Below, piece after piece: positions 1-11,870 of a DNA stretch of 64,000 nt. The position numbers and the translations under genes were made by a program. The notes under the pieces are model-generated. The model had not been told where the DNA came from. It saw nothing but the letters and a program-made list of their open reading frames with translations, and searched no databases. The stretch is from Pholiota molesta. Lineage: Eukaryota > Basidiomycota > Agaricomycetes > Agaricales > Strophariaceae. The stretch's first letter is position 1. Each line of letters opens with the position of its first letter. The stretch is from the NCBI GenBank assembly GCA_014925825.1, contig JACGCK010000005.1, positions 744,001-808,000 on the forward strand, written 5' to 3'.

Positions 1-2030
1 GTAGAGCAATCCTCACCAGAACTGCTCACAGAGTCTTCAGATGAATTCCTAGAGTCATCTTCATCCGGCACAGCTCTACAGAGAGCGTCTAGTTCGACTT
101 CCTCACAAACAAAGCTGAAGAGGCGAAGGAAGATTGCAGATAGACTAAAGAAACTGGGCCAAGACCTAGGCAACTTGAAGTTCAAACAGAACCTGGATGA
201 TAGCAAATCTGTCCCTGCTTCGCCGAGAGTTACACTGGGCGAACTTCAATCTCCTGTATCAAGCACCTCTATAGCGGCCCTTCTGACAGTTTAACACCTC
301 ATGGAGACCACGCGAATTACTCAGCATGGTTGCAGAAGTTGAGGAACCCGCAGTGCCAGACATTCCCCCGGATTTACCAGTCACCTCGACTTCCAGTGCT
401 GCCGATGCCTCCGAGGCAACTTCACTCGCTCACCGCATTCAGGCTCTAATCGACTCTCTGCCCTTTCCAAATGCTAATCCGACAAAAAGATACCCATTCC
501 CAAGAATCCCAAACTACCTGCCAGCGGCCCTGATGGTCGTCCTATCCCTCCTCCAGACTCGTCTCCAATCAAAGACTCAAAATTACTTAGTTGGTTGTCT
601 AGTCCATCTGTCATGAATGGTTCCACCCTCAAAGGCAAACCTAGTATATGGAGCATTCTGGACGGATTTAACCCCTCATGGGTATCGCCCAGTGAGGGCG
701 AATCATCTATTCCACGTCACAGCGAAGATCAAGTTCCCAATGGTGACAACAATGGGGATAGAGATACTATTTTTTCAGATAACTCAAGCGTCATGATTTA
801 TTCTCCGCTCATACCGACGAATGAAGATTTGGTCGAGTTAGCAGAGCTCGTCCCTGTCAGTGTTGAAGAGACACCTGAACCGCAAACGGAGTCACCTATA
901 GCAGGGACTTCATGGACGACTGTGTGGCCGCTTTCTCTATGGTATAACGAGTCGCCTTCTGGGGACAAGAGCCCGGTTGCAGCTACCGGACGTCTATCAG
1001 GAGAAACTGTTATATCTCCGCATCGCACCAGTATAGACAGTGCTGGCCATGTTGTCAGGACTCAAACGGTACGGGCTTGGGTCCCTTCAAACACGAAACT
1101 GTCTCTGCAAGCAATGTGGTGGGGTTATCGGCTGTGCGATTCGAAATACATTCATACGTTCACCTACTAATCAATATTTTTAACAGATATCTTCCTCCTC
1201 CTATACTTGCAATTCTGAGTGACAAAACTTTAGAGGCGACGAAACGCGCTGCTATGATTACAGCCGCTCTTACGTGGTTCTTCAATAATCTGCCAGTCAC
1301 CACACTGCCTGGACCTGTTCAACCTGCGGCACTGTTGCTCCAACGATTAGTACCCTTTTTAGGATACATCGGTACTTTCATCTCTTGGAGCTGGAGTACA
1401 ATCAAAAGCTACGATATAGGTGCGTTTATATTTTCCAGTAGGCTATTCGTTACACGTACTCAATCTTTGATGCTAGGCTACGGTGTAATCTTAACTGCGA
1501 CTTGGCTCCTTCCCATCGCACTGATACCAGGAACATGGCATGAGAATGACTTTCCAACATCGCCTTCACAAGCACCTCATGCCCCTCTTCCACCGACTTC
1601 TCCCCTTCCATCTGGCAGCCCGTCGTTACCCTCCACGTCTTCACCATCAAGCCCTACACCCACGTCTCCCTCCCTTCCAACAACCACACCAGGAAGTCCT
1701 AACCTTTCCGGTTTTACGTCGCCTGGATCACAATCTACTCCTCTATCTCTGACTGCGTCATCTAATGTTGTTGCTCCATACTACGCGCGCATTGTCGTCG
1801 ATATCCCTGTGCCTCACACACCTCCAGAGCCAACTCCCATCCCTCCAATTCCTATGCCACAGGAGGTGCCCCTAGATTCACCTCTTATGGCGCAGCTCTT
1901 GAATGGGCCTGTAATTTCAACTGTACCACTTCCTGATGAAGACTCGCCGGCACCGCATATGGTGAAGGCAAAGAAAGATAGAAGAAGCAAGGCTAAAGCT
2001 TTGTTCACGCGAAGCTCAAAGTCAAGATGA
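1..2030 (+). CDS. 3' part of a Ser/Pro-rich membrane-anchored protein, unknown function (5' end off-window)
   Basis: I do not recognise the family. The reading frame is already open at base 1, so the start lies upstream. The N-terminal part seen here is Ser/Thr/Glu-rich and lacks an obvious domain. A probable intron at 1116-1186 ends in a CTAAT branch point and AACAG; a second 57-bp candidate lies at 1420-1476. Between about 1240 and 1530 the protein has two or three hydrophobic stretches, for example AAMITAALTWFF and ILTATWLLPIALIP, which should span a membrane. They are followed by a roughly 100-residue Pro/Ser/Thr-rich segment and a Lys/Arg-rich end (KAKKDRRSKAKALF). The frame changes near 275, 335 and 484-488 (a run of five A), each time as if one base were missing. 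Assembly deletions are likelier than three extra introns. Function is unknown. Confidence 0.6.
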
Positions 2031-2249
2031 GGTCGAACGGCGGACCATCTTCTATTGTGCTCTTTTTTCTTTTTACGAACTTCGATGACGATACGACATA
2101 TCTAGATTCCAACTAAATCTTTACGACAATTACGATTCAAATAAGGGTTGGTGTTCCTCATGTACTATTACTTATGTTCGACTAAGTATACCCAGTAAAA
2201 TTTTGTATTTCTACAACTTCGCAACAAAAAGATTGCCCAACTAATTCAA
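2031..2249. other. convergent 3' intergenic region
   Basis: About 220 bases separate the stop codon of the upstream plus-strand gene from the stop codon of the minus-strand FUN14 gene. The stretch is T/A-rich (for example TTTTTTCTTTTT near 2061) and should hold both 3' UTRs and polyadenylation signals. No gene is seen. Confidence 0.5.
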
Positions 2250-3100
2250 TTAACCCAGCCTCAACCCGAGAGCAAATCCAGCAATGAACGATGCCCTAGG
2301 CTGGAAATCGGCCGTCAAGAAATCAACCAGCCAACTCCACAATGAAGTGACATTTGGTGGCCGAGATTCGCCCGTCAGGGGGTCCTTTTATGGAACAGGT
2401 TCTCGAACCTGTTCGACATCCTTCCCCAATCTACGCGGACCACAGATGTGGAGCGGAGGTACTTGAAAGAAGAGTTAAGATTTCAGTCAATGCAATTCCT
2501 TGGGCGGAACACGATGATATTAGATGTACCTGTAAGAGCACGAAGATACCCCCGAGGAACCAAGCGACTGCTTTAGCACCTTTCTTAACGAAGACCCCAG
2601 CACATATGCCCGCGACAGTTCCGAATCCTAACTCATATAGCGATACAGATGATGTAGGGGGTGGTCCGCGGTCCTCTGGATAGACAAATGGAGGAGTTTT
2701 TGACCGCTTGAGGTCTGGTTCTAATGAAAGTTGCATCTTCAACTTTCTTTAAATTGGCAGCATTTGTGGTGTTGTTGCATTTGACCGACTTACCATCACA
2801 GTGGATTATAGAGTTCCGCTGGTTCGCGAGTCCGAGTCCAACTCCTGCTACAGTAGCCCCCTTGATTAGGAATGAGATACCCCTTTTCTCCTTCGATCCA
2901 GTGCTGCGTGCTGTCCGGACGACCGTGGAGGGAATATTTTGGAAAGTATGTTGGAATCTCAGTTGGTTCGTAGCTTTTACAGGAACACTGGAGCTCCAGC
3001 CAGAATGTGGGAACACAAGTTGCCCAAGACGACCTTGGCTGCTCTTTGCGCCTGATTGAAGGACATTGCGGGTAAGCAGAGACGGAAACGCGAAGGCCAT
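2250..3100 (-). CDS. FUN14: FUN14 family mitochondrial membrane protein
   Basis: The conserved core is typical of FUN14/FUNDC proteins: a glycine-rich transmembrane segment (GFGTVAGICAGVFVKKGAK, then WFLGGIFVLLQ), an Asp-Trp-Gly linker, and a C-terminal segment with FLTADFQPRASFIAGFALGL. FUNDC1 is an outer-membrane mitophagy receptor in animals, and yeast Fun14 is mitochondrial. The first 65 residues are rich in Arg, Ser and hydrophobics with few acids, fitting an import signal. Exons are 3100-2794, 2720-2530 and 2461-2250, with introns of 73 and 68 bp that have good GT-AG ends. The last exon needs one extra base in the G run at 2378-2382 to join the conserved C-terminus in frame, so an assembly deletion is inferred. 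The role in this fungus is inferred from family only. Confidence 0.88.
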
Positions 3101-3442
3101 ACTAGTGTTAGTGGAAGGAGTTCAAGGACCCTATCGAATGAGGTTGACCTAAAATGACGTCATCCCATGTTGTACCTTACCCTTTCGACAATCAAGTGCC
3201 TTTATAGTCTGGTCTCGTTGCGAGTTTTATAATTTATGAGCTTGTATTGCTCTATATACAATAAGTTTAAAGATGGTGAAGTATATAACGTAACGATAAA
3301 CATATGACTGCAATTGTTCAACAGCCCAACGATATATTGATTGATGAGCCAGCTGTCAAATTTCCAAACTTACATGCGACGACTCTCAGATGGACGAGGT
3401 GTACGCCAATTTTGCCTCCACTCATCAATCGAGCCCACTCTG
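3101..3442. other. intergenic region upstream of FUN14
   Basis: This 340-base stretch should contain the FUN14 promoter (minus strand) and the 3' UTR of the next minus-strand gene. A T/A-rich patch lies at 3230-3300. No further gene is seen. Confidence 0.4.
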
Positions 3443-5893
3443 TCAGCCTGCGGCGGATGATACTCCAATCCCTCGGCGGTTCACCACGATATTCATACGT
3501 TGGTTGCTGTGAACCGGCAAGTCATTGACATTGATGTCTGGGACAGATCCAAAGCGCTGGCGGTGACCATCTGGCACCGGTGTGCCGTACCGCCCGGTGT
3601 ACATGGCAGGCGACAAATCAGGGCGCGCAGGCAGGACAGCTGCTTGCGGTGTAGTCGGCAGATTATGGAACGACACCGTCTCTGGGGAAGGCGACCTGGG
3701 CACGGAGGATCTACTGTGATTGCGACTCGGACTCTGGAGCATGCTGTCGATAGAGCGCGTGAATATAGAGACGGCGATCGCAAGATAGCTTCTTTCAGCT
3801 GCGTTCGTAGAACCTTAGTGGAAGTAGGATCAAAAGGCGAAATGGGTTCATCCTGTCGGATGGCAAGTCAGAGGCGCAGGAGAAGTAGGGGAGCCGCTAT
3901 GATAGTTGGACGAGGGCGGCTGAGGAAACTATATCCTGCACCCACAGTCGCTAACGGAGGAGGGGATTGCAGAACTGGCATTCTATTCGTGTAGAACGAT
4001 GTATTCGACAACGCAGACATTGGCGTTCCATGCCTCGAAATTGGGTCCCTGAAAGCCTGTGTCAGAGGATGATATTTCTGTCTGGCGCCAAGAGGGTCGC
4101 GGCGCAGGAATCCCATTGTTCTGGATGTATCTCTGCCTGGAGCTGTCCTGATGCTAGATACAGAAGTAAGCGCCACGGAGCGTACAGACATTGCTGGTGT
4201 AGGAGCTCTGTAATGATCGAAGGCGGAATCCTTGTAGTGTGCGAACCATGGCTGGTGCCTGTTTCTATTGGTCCTTTCGAGTCTTGACCTCTAGAATGGC
4301 TGTACTCGTATGTAGGTGCTGGTCTATTTGTGTGCGAACCAAGGGTTGCCCTTGTTTCCGCTGATCGTACTGATAAAGGAGTTCTAGCATAATCGCGGTT
4401 GTACGTGGGCGCTAGTCTTCGTTATTCAAGCTAATAGTTGCCCCGATTCTGTCGACCGCAAGATGCAGGACCTCGGAATGATTATAGTCATATGTTGGCG
4501 CTGGTGGGTTAGCATGCGTACCAAAGTCGCTCCGGCTGAGCTGAACGTAAAGACGCTGGTGTTCCGGATCTGTTGCCATCAATGGTGAAGGCGCTGGTCC
4601 AATAGTGCGCGAGCTAGACGTCGTAAATGTGATGCCGATGATGAATGCATAGATCCAGGATTTTCGGACGGTATTGATCCACCAGCGGTTCTACAAGTAA
4701 CGAATAGATGCTGATCGTTGTGGTTTCATCATATCTGGAGATGGGGAATATGTATATGGTGTGATATGAGACCGTTGGGAATAGACAGAACCAGCAGACA
4801 TGCTGGCACGCTTCAGGTTTTTTCGCGCTTCTCGTCATTCCCAAGTTTCCCAAGTTGCAAAGCGAGGACGGCTTCAGGATTCGACGACGGATGGGAACCG
4901 GGACATAGTGCATCGTAGCGAGATAAAGTGCAAAAAGGGAGACTAGAAAAACCAGATGATGAACTCTTCCATACCTAATGATTGGGAAACGCTTACGGAG
5001 TCCTGAAAGCGCCCAGCCTCCAAAGAAGCGATAGTCTTCACCATCTTGCAGGTAGACACTGATCCTGCACACCAATTGTTAGCTTTAAACTGTGCATACT
5101 CCATCAAGATCAGAAAGTTACCCAGGTTGTTACAAGGCAGCGAAGGGTAGAAAACTCAAATGTAACGGACCCGCCTGCATTTTCCATGAATCACTATAGA
5201 TTTATATTCTCCATTTATTGCCTTACCGACTTGGGCAAAACTAAAATAGCAAGACGGGTACCATCCAACCACAGTCGAAAGCGGAAGATGAGCCTGGCGT
5301 TTGAAATATATTAGGAGTGCGTTTTTAGAAGGAATATTCTGGACTTACATCAAGTATATCATGATAGTAGAAAGGGCGTATACCACAAGCAGAGAAATCA
5401 CGATAGCGCCTGATTGATGTGTGAATCAGCCTAAAACCAGTGCAGCTTGTAATTTCGAGCTTTACGTTGGCCGCCGTTGAATGTGTTCCATCCACGGACA
5501 AGCAGGAGAGCGTAAATGCCAGCAATCCCCATGCTCACTATAGTAGCTATAGCTGAGGCACCGGAAAATGAATTCCATATCTCAGCGCATGATATGTATA
5601 GTATCGAGAAAACAGCAGAGCTCACAATAAACCAGTATCCGAACTGCCCTAAACAGAGTCCACATCCTTGCGGGCGACAAAGCCATTTGGCTTATTAGAT
5701 TGGAGGGGGGTATCCCGTCGAAGAAGTAAGGAAGGTAAAACAAAAGAGAGGAAGCAAGGAAAGGAAACAAACGGCCGCCAGGACCTAGGAAGGTCGACCC
5801 CGTTGAAGCAGAATCGTGAACCGTTCCAAACGAAAAAAGAAAGGCGAAAAGGTTGATACACAGTGCCGATCTCCCATTCTTAAAGTAATACAA
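3443..5893 (-). CDS. multi-pass membrane protein of unknown family with a repetitive low-complexity tail
   Basis: Several exons encode transmembrane helices: GQFGYWFIVSSAVFSILY and AIATIVSMGIAGIYALLLV (about 5660-5480), AIVISLLVVYALSTIMIYLM (about 5410-5350), a further hydrophobic exon near 5280, and HHLVFLVSLFALYLATMHYV near 4950. Introns have usual GT-AG ends, for example about 5110-5052. The cytosolic-looking tail (about 4600-3443) carries imperfect repeats around APTY followed by Tyr/His/Ser. The tail can only be read by changing frame several times, mostly in the direction of missing bases. The true start is unresolved; 5893 is a working limit. Five or more helices suggest a receptor- or transporter-like architecture, but I cannot name a family. 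Confidence 0.5.
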
Positions 5894-6304
5894 AGTCGTC
5901 TGGGAAGATGTGCGTCACGGAGATTGATTACTGTAGGTAGGCATTCTGGCACAGTGCTATTCTTGCGCCTCTGGGCTGTGCGACAGTGGATACGAGCAGT
6001 CGTCGAAGATGAGAAATTGAGTCATGAGCGCCGCCTGCCAGACAGGATAAATGTGGCTTCGGCAGCCATTCGCAAGATATTGACAGCAGACAGACACTGC
6101 GCGGGGAGTTTCGCGTCCGCGTTGATGGCGGTTCGTGGTGGTGGTAGCGCGCAGACGAACAAATCATCGCTATAATTAGGCTTCAACGATCTTCCCACGA
6201 GACAGCGACATCGAATAGGATGAGGGGCTAGTATATAGACGCAGTCGCCGCTGTCCACTGACGCTCCGTGTTCGTCCTCCAGGCGGGCGCCCATCTGTCG
6301 AGAC
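5894..6304. promoter_or_regulatory. divergent intergenic region between membrane-protein gene and proton channel
   Basis: About 410 bases lie between the probable 5' end of the minus-strand membrane-protein gene and the ATG of the proton channel. It should carry the promoter of the channel and possibly 5' exons of the minus-strand gene. No specific motif was identified. Confidence 0.35.
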
Positions 6305-7088
6305 ATGTCAGAACAACAACCTCTCCTCCCATCCCACAATTCTTCACCTGACGACAGCGAGTCTCCATCCACGTACTACGAGAAATGCCAGAAGAACGTA
6401 GCGTACTATTTGCAACACCCTACACTCCATAAGATCGTCATCCTCTTGGTAAGAGCCTCCGCACAATGTATTCTGTAGTTCCGCACAATTGATGGAATAA
6501 TGTTCGATGCTGTCTGCACTCCTGGGTAAAAACGAAATATTTTTAGATCGCAATAGACGCAGTCTGCGTACTTGCGGACCTTGCCTACAGCTTCCTCTCT
6601 CCAACATGTTCACCTCCGGGTGAAGACAGTCCTGAATGGTTAGAAGTCTTAGCGCACATCTCGCTCGCTATCACCACTTTGTTCTTGGTCGAAATTCCGT
6701 TGACACTCTGGGCCCTTGGAGCCCAATACCTCAACCCTTTCGGCCCCGTCCCTCATGCTGGATTGCATCTTTTCGATTCTATTATTATTTTGACAACATT
6801 CATCCTTGAAGTTATCCTCCGAGGCAAGGAAGCAGAACTTGCCGGACTGCTTGTCGTGCTACGTCTTTGGCGACTCGTAAAACTGGTTGGAGGTTTGCAC
6901 ATTCCTGGAGATTTTTTCCCTGTTTAACAGTTTATTTTCCAGGAGTTGCCGTTGGTACGAGTGAAATCGAAGAGGAGAATGCAGAGAGACTTGCGGAGAC
7001 CCAGAAAGAACTCGAAGAAGTCAAAGCGCGACTGCTTGATGTCATCGAAGAGAATTCGCGCTTGAAAGCGCAACTCCAGCAGTACTAA
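6305..7088 (+). CDS. Hv1-type voltage-gated proton channel
   Basis: Three exons (6305-6448, 6547-6892, 6943-7088; introns 98 and 50 bp) give a protein of 211 residues, close to other Hv1 channels. It is a bare voltage-sensor domain with no pore helices. S1 has the Asp needed for proton selectivity (IAIDAVCVLAD). S2 has Phe and Glu in LFLVEIPLTLW, and S3 has the Asp in HLFDSIIILTTFILE. S4 reads LVVLRLWRLVKLVGG, aligning with human LILLRLWRVARIING, so the gating charges are Arg, Arg, Lys. A charged heptad-like segment (residues about 165-211) should form the dimerising coiled coil. The predicted role is voltage- and pH-gated proton efflux across the plasma membrane. Splice sites are clean and no frame break is seen. 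Confidence 0.93.
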
Positions 7089-7337
7089 TTTGCTTCGGTG
7101 TCTGCTGTAGCAGGATCTTTTAAATATGTACCAAGAACTTTGCAAGAGCTGTTAGGATTTTGTCGGATATATTAATTGATTCTGTGCTCAAGAAATGACT
7201 TAACACCAGGGATTAGAAAATTCTGTCTGCTATTACATTGCTACTTTAAAATATTATTACATGTATGTATACGCTACAATTGTTCAAATGCTGTTCTGTC
7301 ATAAAAGAGTGAAGACGTCGTTACAAAATAACATCGA

Positions 7338-8690
7338 TTATGGTGCAAACAGCAGACCCGACCCTTGACTGCGGTGCTTCCAAGCCACATCCTCCGCCTT
7401 GACCCACTCCGACATACGAGTAAGCGGGATCGGCTGGTCGAGGTCGAGCGCGAACGCGGACAGCAACGAGGTCGAGTTCGTCCGCGAATGATAGTGCCTC
7501 GTAAACTGCGCCGGGCTCTCCGAACGCGCCAGAACACTCGACTCTCGGAACTTCTCCACATACCGCGACCCATTGCTAGGCACAAGTGGATCGGCCCTGC
7601 GGTCGGGGAGAGAAGGCAGCGTCAACGTTGGCGTCGCGCTCACGGACGTAGTGGGCGAGGTGCGGTCACGCCTGGACGATGTCTGGGCTGGCTGTGATGC
7701 AAAGGGCGGGTCGATCCCGCGGCGGATGGGGGTAGCTGCCCACGGCGCGGGATCGTCGGCGGGGTCGCGCAGGCTGTATTGGGGCGAATGGCGCGGACTC
7801 GATGTCATCGTGGTAGAAGGCCGCAAATACGGCTTCGTCGTCGAATGCTGCTCGCCGCAGAAGTTCTGAACCATTTTTTCCTTGGAAGGCAGCCCGGGAA
7901 CGTGTTCGAACCACTGGATGGAGTATATGGTTCGGTTCCAGATGTTGGGATAGATACTCTTATGTGTCATTGTTGCAACGAATAGAGCCAGAAAATAAGT
8001 CAAGACTGGAAAACATACTTCAGTTCTGCGTACTAGTTAATTGAAAAATATGCTTTACTCACAAAGAACGGCATTTATCCAAGAGACTGGTACGAGAAGG
8101 GACGCAGACACGCAAACGTTCCGATCGGCTGTAACATCACTCAGTCAAGATATATGGAAAGATACAAACGGTTTACTTACAGGTCAAGCGGCAATCACCC
8201 TCCGCGTCTCCAAGTAGAGTACCAATTGCGCTGCTCATTTGGAACACGCTGAGTACTCCCACCCAAGTACATTCTAGTAATGTTTGCGACATTCTAACTT
8301 TAGGATAGAATAAATCGGCGAAGCTCTTCATTCAGTTGTTAGCAACATTGGTCATTAAGCACTAGATGTTAAATCAGACACTCACAGTGCAACCCCGCAA
8401 AAGACTAAACAGCTCTGGAATATGATAAAAACAGAAGTGGAAGGGGCTAATGTGGCACAGTATGGTCAGTTCTAAATCCTTATGGTGGCACCAGAAATCA
8501 TACACACCAGAAAGCCCAATAGACGTGCTCGCATCCACGTTCCAGGCGGCAAAGATCAGCGCTAGCAGTGCAAAGTTGCAGAAAAGAGCTACGCACATCA
8601 ACGGAAGGTTAGTTGACGCGCCTTTCACGGATATCGTATACACGACTCACCAAGGAGGACCAGACGAAAAACGAGGAAGGTGTTGCGCAT
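7338..8690 (-). CDS. four-TM (MARVEL-like) membrane protein with Ser/Pro-rich tail
   Basis: The start (8690) gives MRNTFLVFRLVLL, followed after a 62-bp intron with a CAACTAAC branch site by LFCNFALLALIFAAWNV. Later exons give ECTWVGVLSVFQMSSAIGTL (about 8290-8225), DRNVCVSASLLVPVSWINAV and YFLALFVATMTHKS. This makes four helices with the acidic or aromatic 'E-x-x-W-V-G-V' pattern seen in fungal MARVEL-domain proteins. The last exon (8003-7338) adds about 200 residues of Ser/Thr/Pro/Arg-rich, presumably cytosolic tail. One exon junction near 8400 does not join cleanly in phase and may hide a small exon or a missing base. The family call rests on topology and short motifs; function unknown. 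The next gene upstream on the same strand has the same architecture. Confidence 0.65.
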
Positions 8691-9548
8691 CAGGAGATGA
8701 TGGGGCGTCGTCGTTGTAGTGGAAATGTTGATTCGTGATTGAGGTGGGCAAAGTCGGACTTCAGGCTGAAAGATCGTAGAAAGGCATCTTGGTTCTTTAA
8801 GAAAGGAATGCAACGACCAGCGGGAGGAAGTAAAATGGTTCGAACAGTCGACAGAAAGAGAAGGGCGTCTGGAATGAGACGTGGGATATGCACTATCAGT
8901 AGAGAGCAGCAGCCCAAGTGACACCCAAGCCCGAAAATAAAGCAAGCTGGAACGCGAAAAGAAAGAAGAATCTAAGAAGGAAGCCTTGAGTCGTCCTTTG
9001 TCCACCAGTGACGAGGGGGAAAAGCTAGCGCTCCAGGCCTGCTTATGAGCGATTCTGCGGGCCGCATTTCCATCATTTCGAAGCGCTTGTTCGGGGACTT
9101 GTGGAGATAGGCGTGAGGCCAGAGAGAGCACAAAGCAATACGCGACCCATTCTTGCCAGGAGAACAATAGTTTTTCTATTTTTGGCCATGTAGCTACTTT
9201 ACGTAAGGTGTCGGTGTGCCCAAATACAAAGCCACCCCGCCACCCAAGCTTGCTCCAAGCCTTGGTACTTGATTGCACTAAATTCGCATCTGACACGTAA
9301 AAAGCTAATTCCTGCTATGTACTCACACTGTTTCCGAAACACGGCCATGAAAAAAACAACCTTTGAAGCAAAAGCTTGCATTACACTTCTTGTAATTTTG
9401 TGAAGCCTTGAAGTTGCTTGAACGACCAGCCAGAAAATCTCTGAATCCAAGTTCCCGTAGATTGTTCAACAATACAACAAATATAGGTACAAGCGCCAAA
9501 CCAAAAAGATACACGGTAATAGTAGATTAATTAAAAATGCATGCAGCG
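8691..9548. other. intergenic region between the two four-TM genes
   Basis: These 860 bases should include the promoter of the downstream gene and the 3' UTR of the upstream one. A minus-strand frame stays open for about 200 codons upstream of the chosen start at 8690. Its composition is not domain-like and family-type N-termini begin at the helix, so I treat it as non-coding. Confidence 0.4.
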
Positions 9549-11462
9549 TCAGATCGGTAGTTCATGGGGAGGGGGAAAAAGCATAAAACTTGAGCAAAAA
9601 ATACATCTAAAGAGCCAGCTATTGGGACCCAGGCGAACGCAACAAGCCAACATTCGCCGAGTCAAAGCCGAAGGCCGACCATCGTCTATCGAAGTCGACC
9701 GTCTCCGAGGGCCGCTCGGTTTCGATTTTGAAGATCGCCACCCCGGCCCGCTAGATGATGATGCCGCAAGAGGCTGCAACGCAGCAGCGAGCGCCGGCGC
9801 GTCGAAAGTGTATGCCGCCACTGGTGGGGGCGGCTGGGGTGCGGGGGGAGTGCCCGCGATTGCGATTGCAGCCGCGAGACGGAGGTAGGAGGCGGCTGCG
9901 CTTGTGTCGCTAGTGTCGGTATTTGGCGTTGGGATGAAGATGCGGATGCCCGACGCGGCGGCGGCGGTAGATACGGCACCGGCTGCGACTCAACTTGAGC
10001 AGGGGAATTGAGGCTCGGGTTCAGTGGCAGGCACTTGGGGCTGAGGCAGCGGTTTCCGCTTCGTACGTGGACGCGAAGTAGCATCCAGCCTTGGCCAATC
10101 TCCCAGAGGAGGCGGCGAAGGGGGCAGCCGTCTTATTGAGGCCAACCGAACAGCTGGGGGCGGCTGGGGGTGCGAAGCATCCTTGTCGGTGAACGTCCGC
10201 ACTGCCGAGTTATAGAAAGGAGTATCGTAGACGGTTGCTGCTGCTGCACAGGCGGTGGTGGTGGTTGTACACGCTGCTGCTGGCTTCCGAATCGAAAAGG
10301 CTGCAATGGAGGAGGCGAGGGCGAATCCGTGGAGGGAGACCGATGCCCATCCAACGTCGGCCCGCCCCTGGTTAGCGGCTCCGGGGGCTGATAGGGCTCA
10401 ATCTCATACTCGAGGCTTAAACCTGAGCGGTGATTTAGGATGTCGTCCCGAAGCTGGATAGTGCGTCTGGGCATGGGGGCGGCGATGATGACGGGCGGCG
10501 ACTGTGCGCGGAATCTGGGCATAGAAGGGGTAGTGGGCACGCTCTTGAGCGCGCGCCGGTGTGTCAAAGAGGGAATCTGCGGACGCTACACTGCCATATT
10601 GTAGGGTCGTCCCTCTGCTTGACTATAGTCAGCGTGGATAAGAATGTGAAATAACCTAGTACTGAAGAAAAGATTAGAATGTTGGATTTTCCCACCCAGG
10701 AGGGACAGCAGACGGAGATGCTCGGAAAGACCTACGTAAGATGGCAGAAGTCCAAGTAAATGCCTGCAAGACTTGGGTCGAGGCGCACGGCGAGTCTTGT
10801 GAAGGTAATGAAGATGGGAAGTCTAAAACATGAGTTGATCAGCATGGGTGCAACGCACGATCACGATCTAGCGTTATCAACAAACCTCCCAGGATGGTAG
10901 CACAGTTGCTGCTCTGGGATGTAAGAATAGCGGCGCCAACTGTTGGTAGCAGATAAGTAACGAAAAGAGAGGAGCAACGGAGATAGATGCCATGCAAGGA
11001 GGGAGCACGTACTAAGTTGCATAACCCAAAAGGCGCCCACCCATAGCAGCTCAAACCATACTCTAACGAGAAATACATTGTTTGCACATAGTTCACAGAA
11101 AATACTGTTCAGAACCGCTCAGCACAAGGCCCTGGTGAATGCGAGAGAAAAGATATCACTGACATGGGAAAAATAAGGAGAAGGCCCAGAGCTCCCGTGA
11201 AAATCAAATAAGCGTCGATCTGGGTCACCCCAACTAGAATGAGCAGGTCAGAGCGGCAGGGGCAGCAAGGGGGCAGGTTGGGAACGCACCAGCCTCGGGG
11301 CTAGACTGGACGGTGCTCAGATTCCAGACGGCCACGCTGGTGATGATAGCATTACAGATAACAAATACAACTGGCCGAATATTTGAGAAAGAGTATGGCT
11401 AGGCGGTAGGTGGGGGACATACCAAAGACGAAGTAGCGGAGGAACTTGAGGGGATTCAGCAT
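9549..11462 (-). CDS. four-TM (MARVEL-like) membrane protein with long Pro-rich tail
   Basis: The start at 11462 gives MLNPLKFLRYFVF, and later exons give ICNAIITSVAVWNL, DAYLIFTGALGLLLIF (about 11200-11160), VWFELLWVGAFWVMQL (about 11060-11010) and VGAAILTSQSSNCA. This is four helices, with FELLWVGAFWV matching the pattern of the neighbouring 7338-8690 gene. A long tail follows, with Pro/Gln/Arg-rich stretches (QPPPPPVQQQQP), an Ala-rich part and RSSKSKPSGPRRRSTS near the end. The tail changes frame at least twice (near 10190 and 10010), so the annotated product would be truncated unless corrected. Proteins of this shape are often at the plasma membrane or in vesicles; the function here is unknown. 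Confidence 0.6.
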
Positions 11463-11870
11463 GAGGGTTCATGAAGGTGGTGAGCAAGGGAGCGTGGTAG
11501 AGACCGATCGACGGTGGCTATATTGAAGGAGCGGCGAGGACGAAAGAAGCCAGGCTTCACAAGAGCCAGCACCACACTTCCCCTAGATTATACCGACCCA
11601 CATCCCCTTCAAACTCCGCGCTGCTGCATCTGGCATCACTTTCCTCCCACATCATGCTTCATGTGAACAACGTCCACAAGACTCAACAGCTCATCACACA
11701 CTTGAATCAGATATGTATATCATTAATAAAAATAAGTATAGCACAAACACAGGGGTGACATCCTAGGCCGTGTTAGAAAAAAAATAGCGGGAAGATGCAG
11801 CAATAAAGAATATCATCGCAAAAACCTTTGCTCGTCCGTCCTGAAGAATAAGAATGTCATCCCGGGACAG
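11463..11870. other. intergenic region (promoter of four-TM gene, 3' UTR of PP4R1-like gene)
   Basis: No gene is seen in these 408 bases. A short A/T-rich patch with runs of A near 11780 is compatible with a 3' UTR of the minus-strand gene to the right. Confidence 0.35.

Noticed and set aside
8625..9296. 223-codon minus-strand frame upstream of the first four-TM gene
   Set aside because: Composition is not domain-like, the family-type N-terminus starts at 8690, and the frame runs into an intron.
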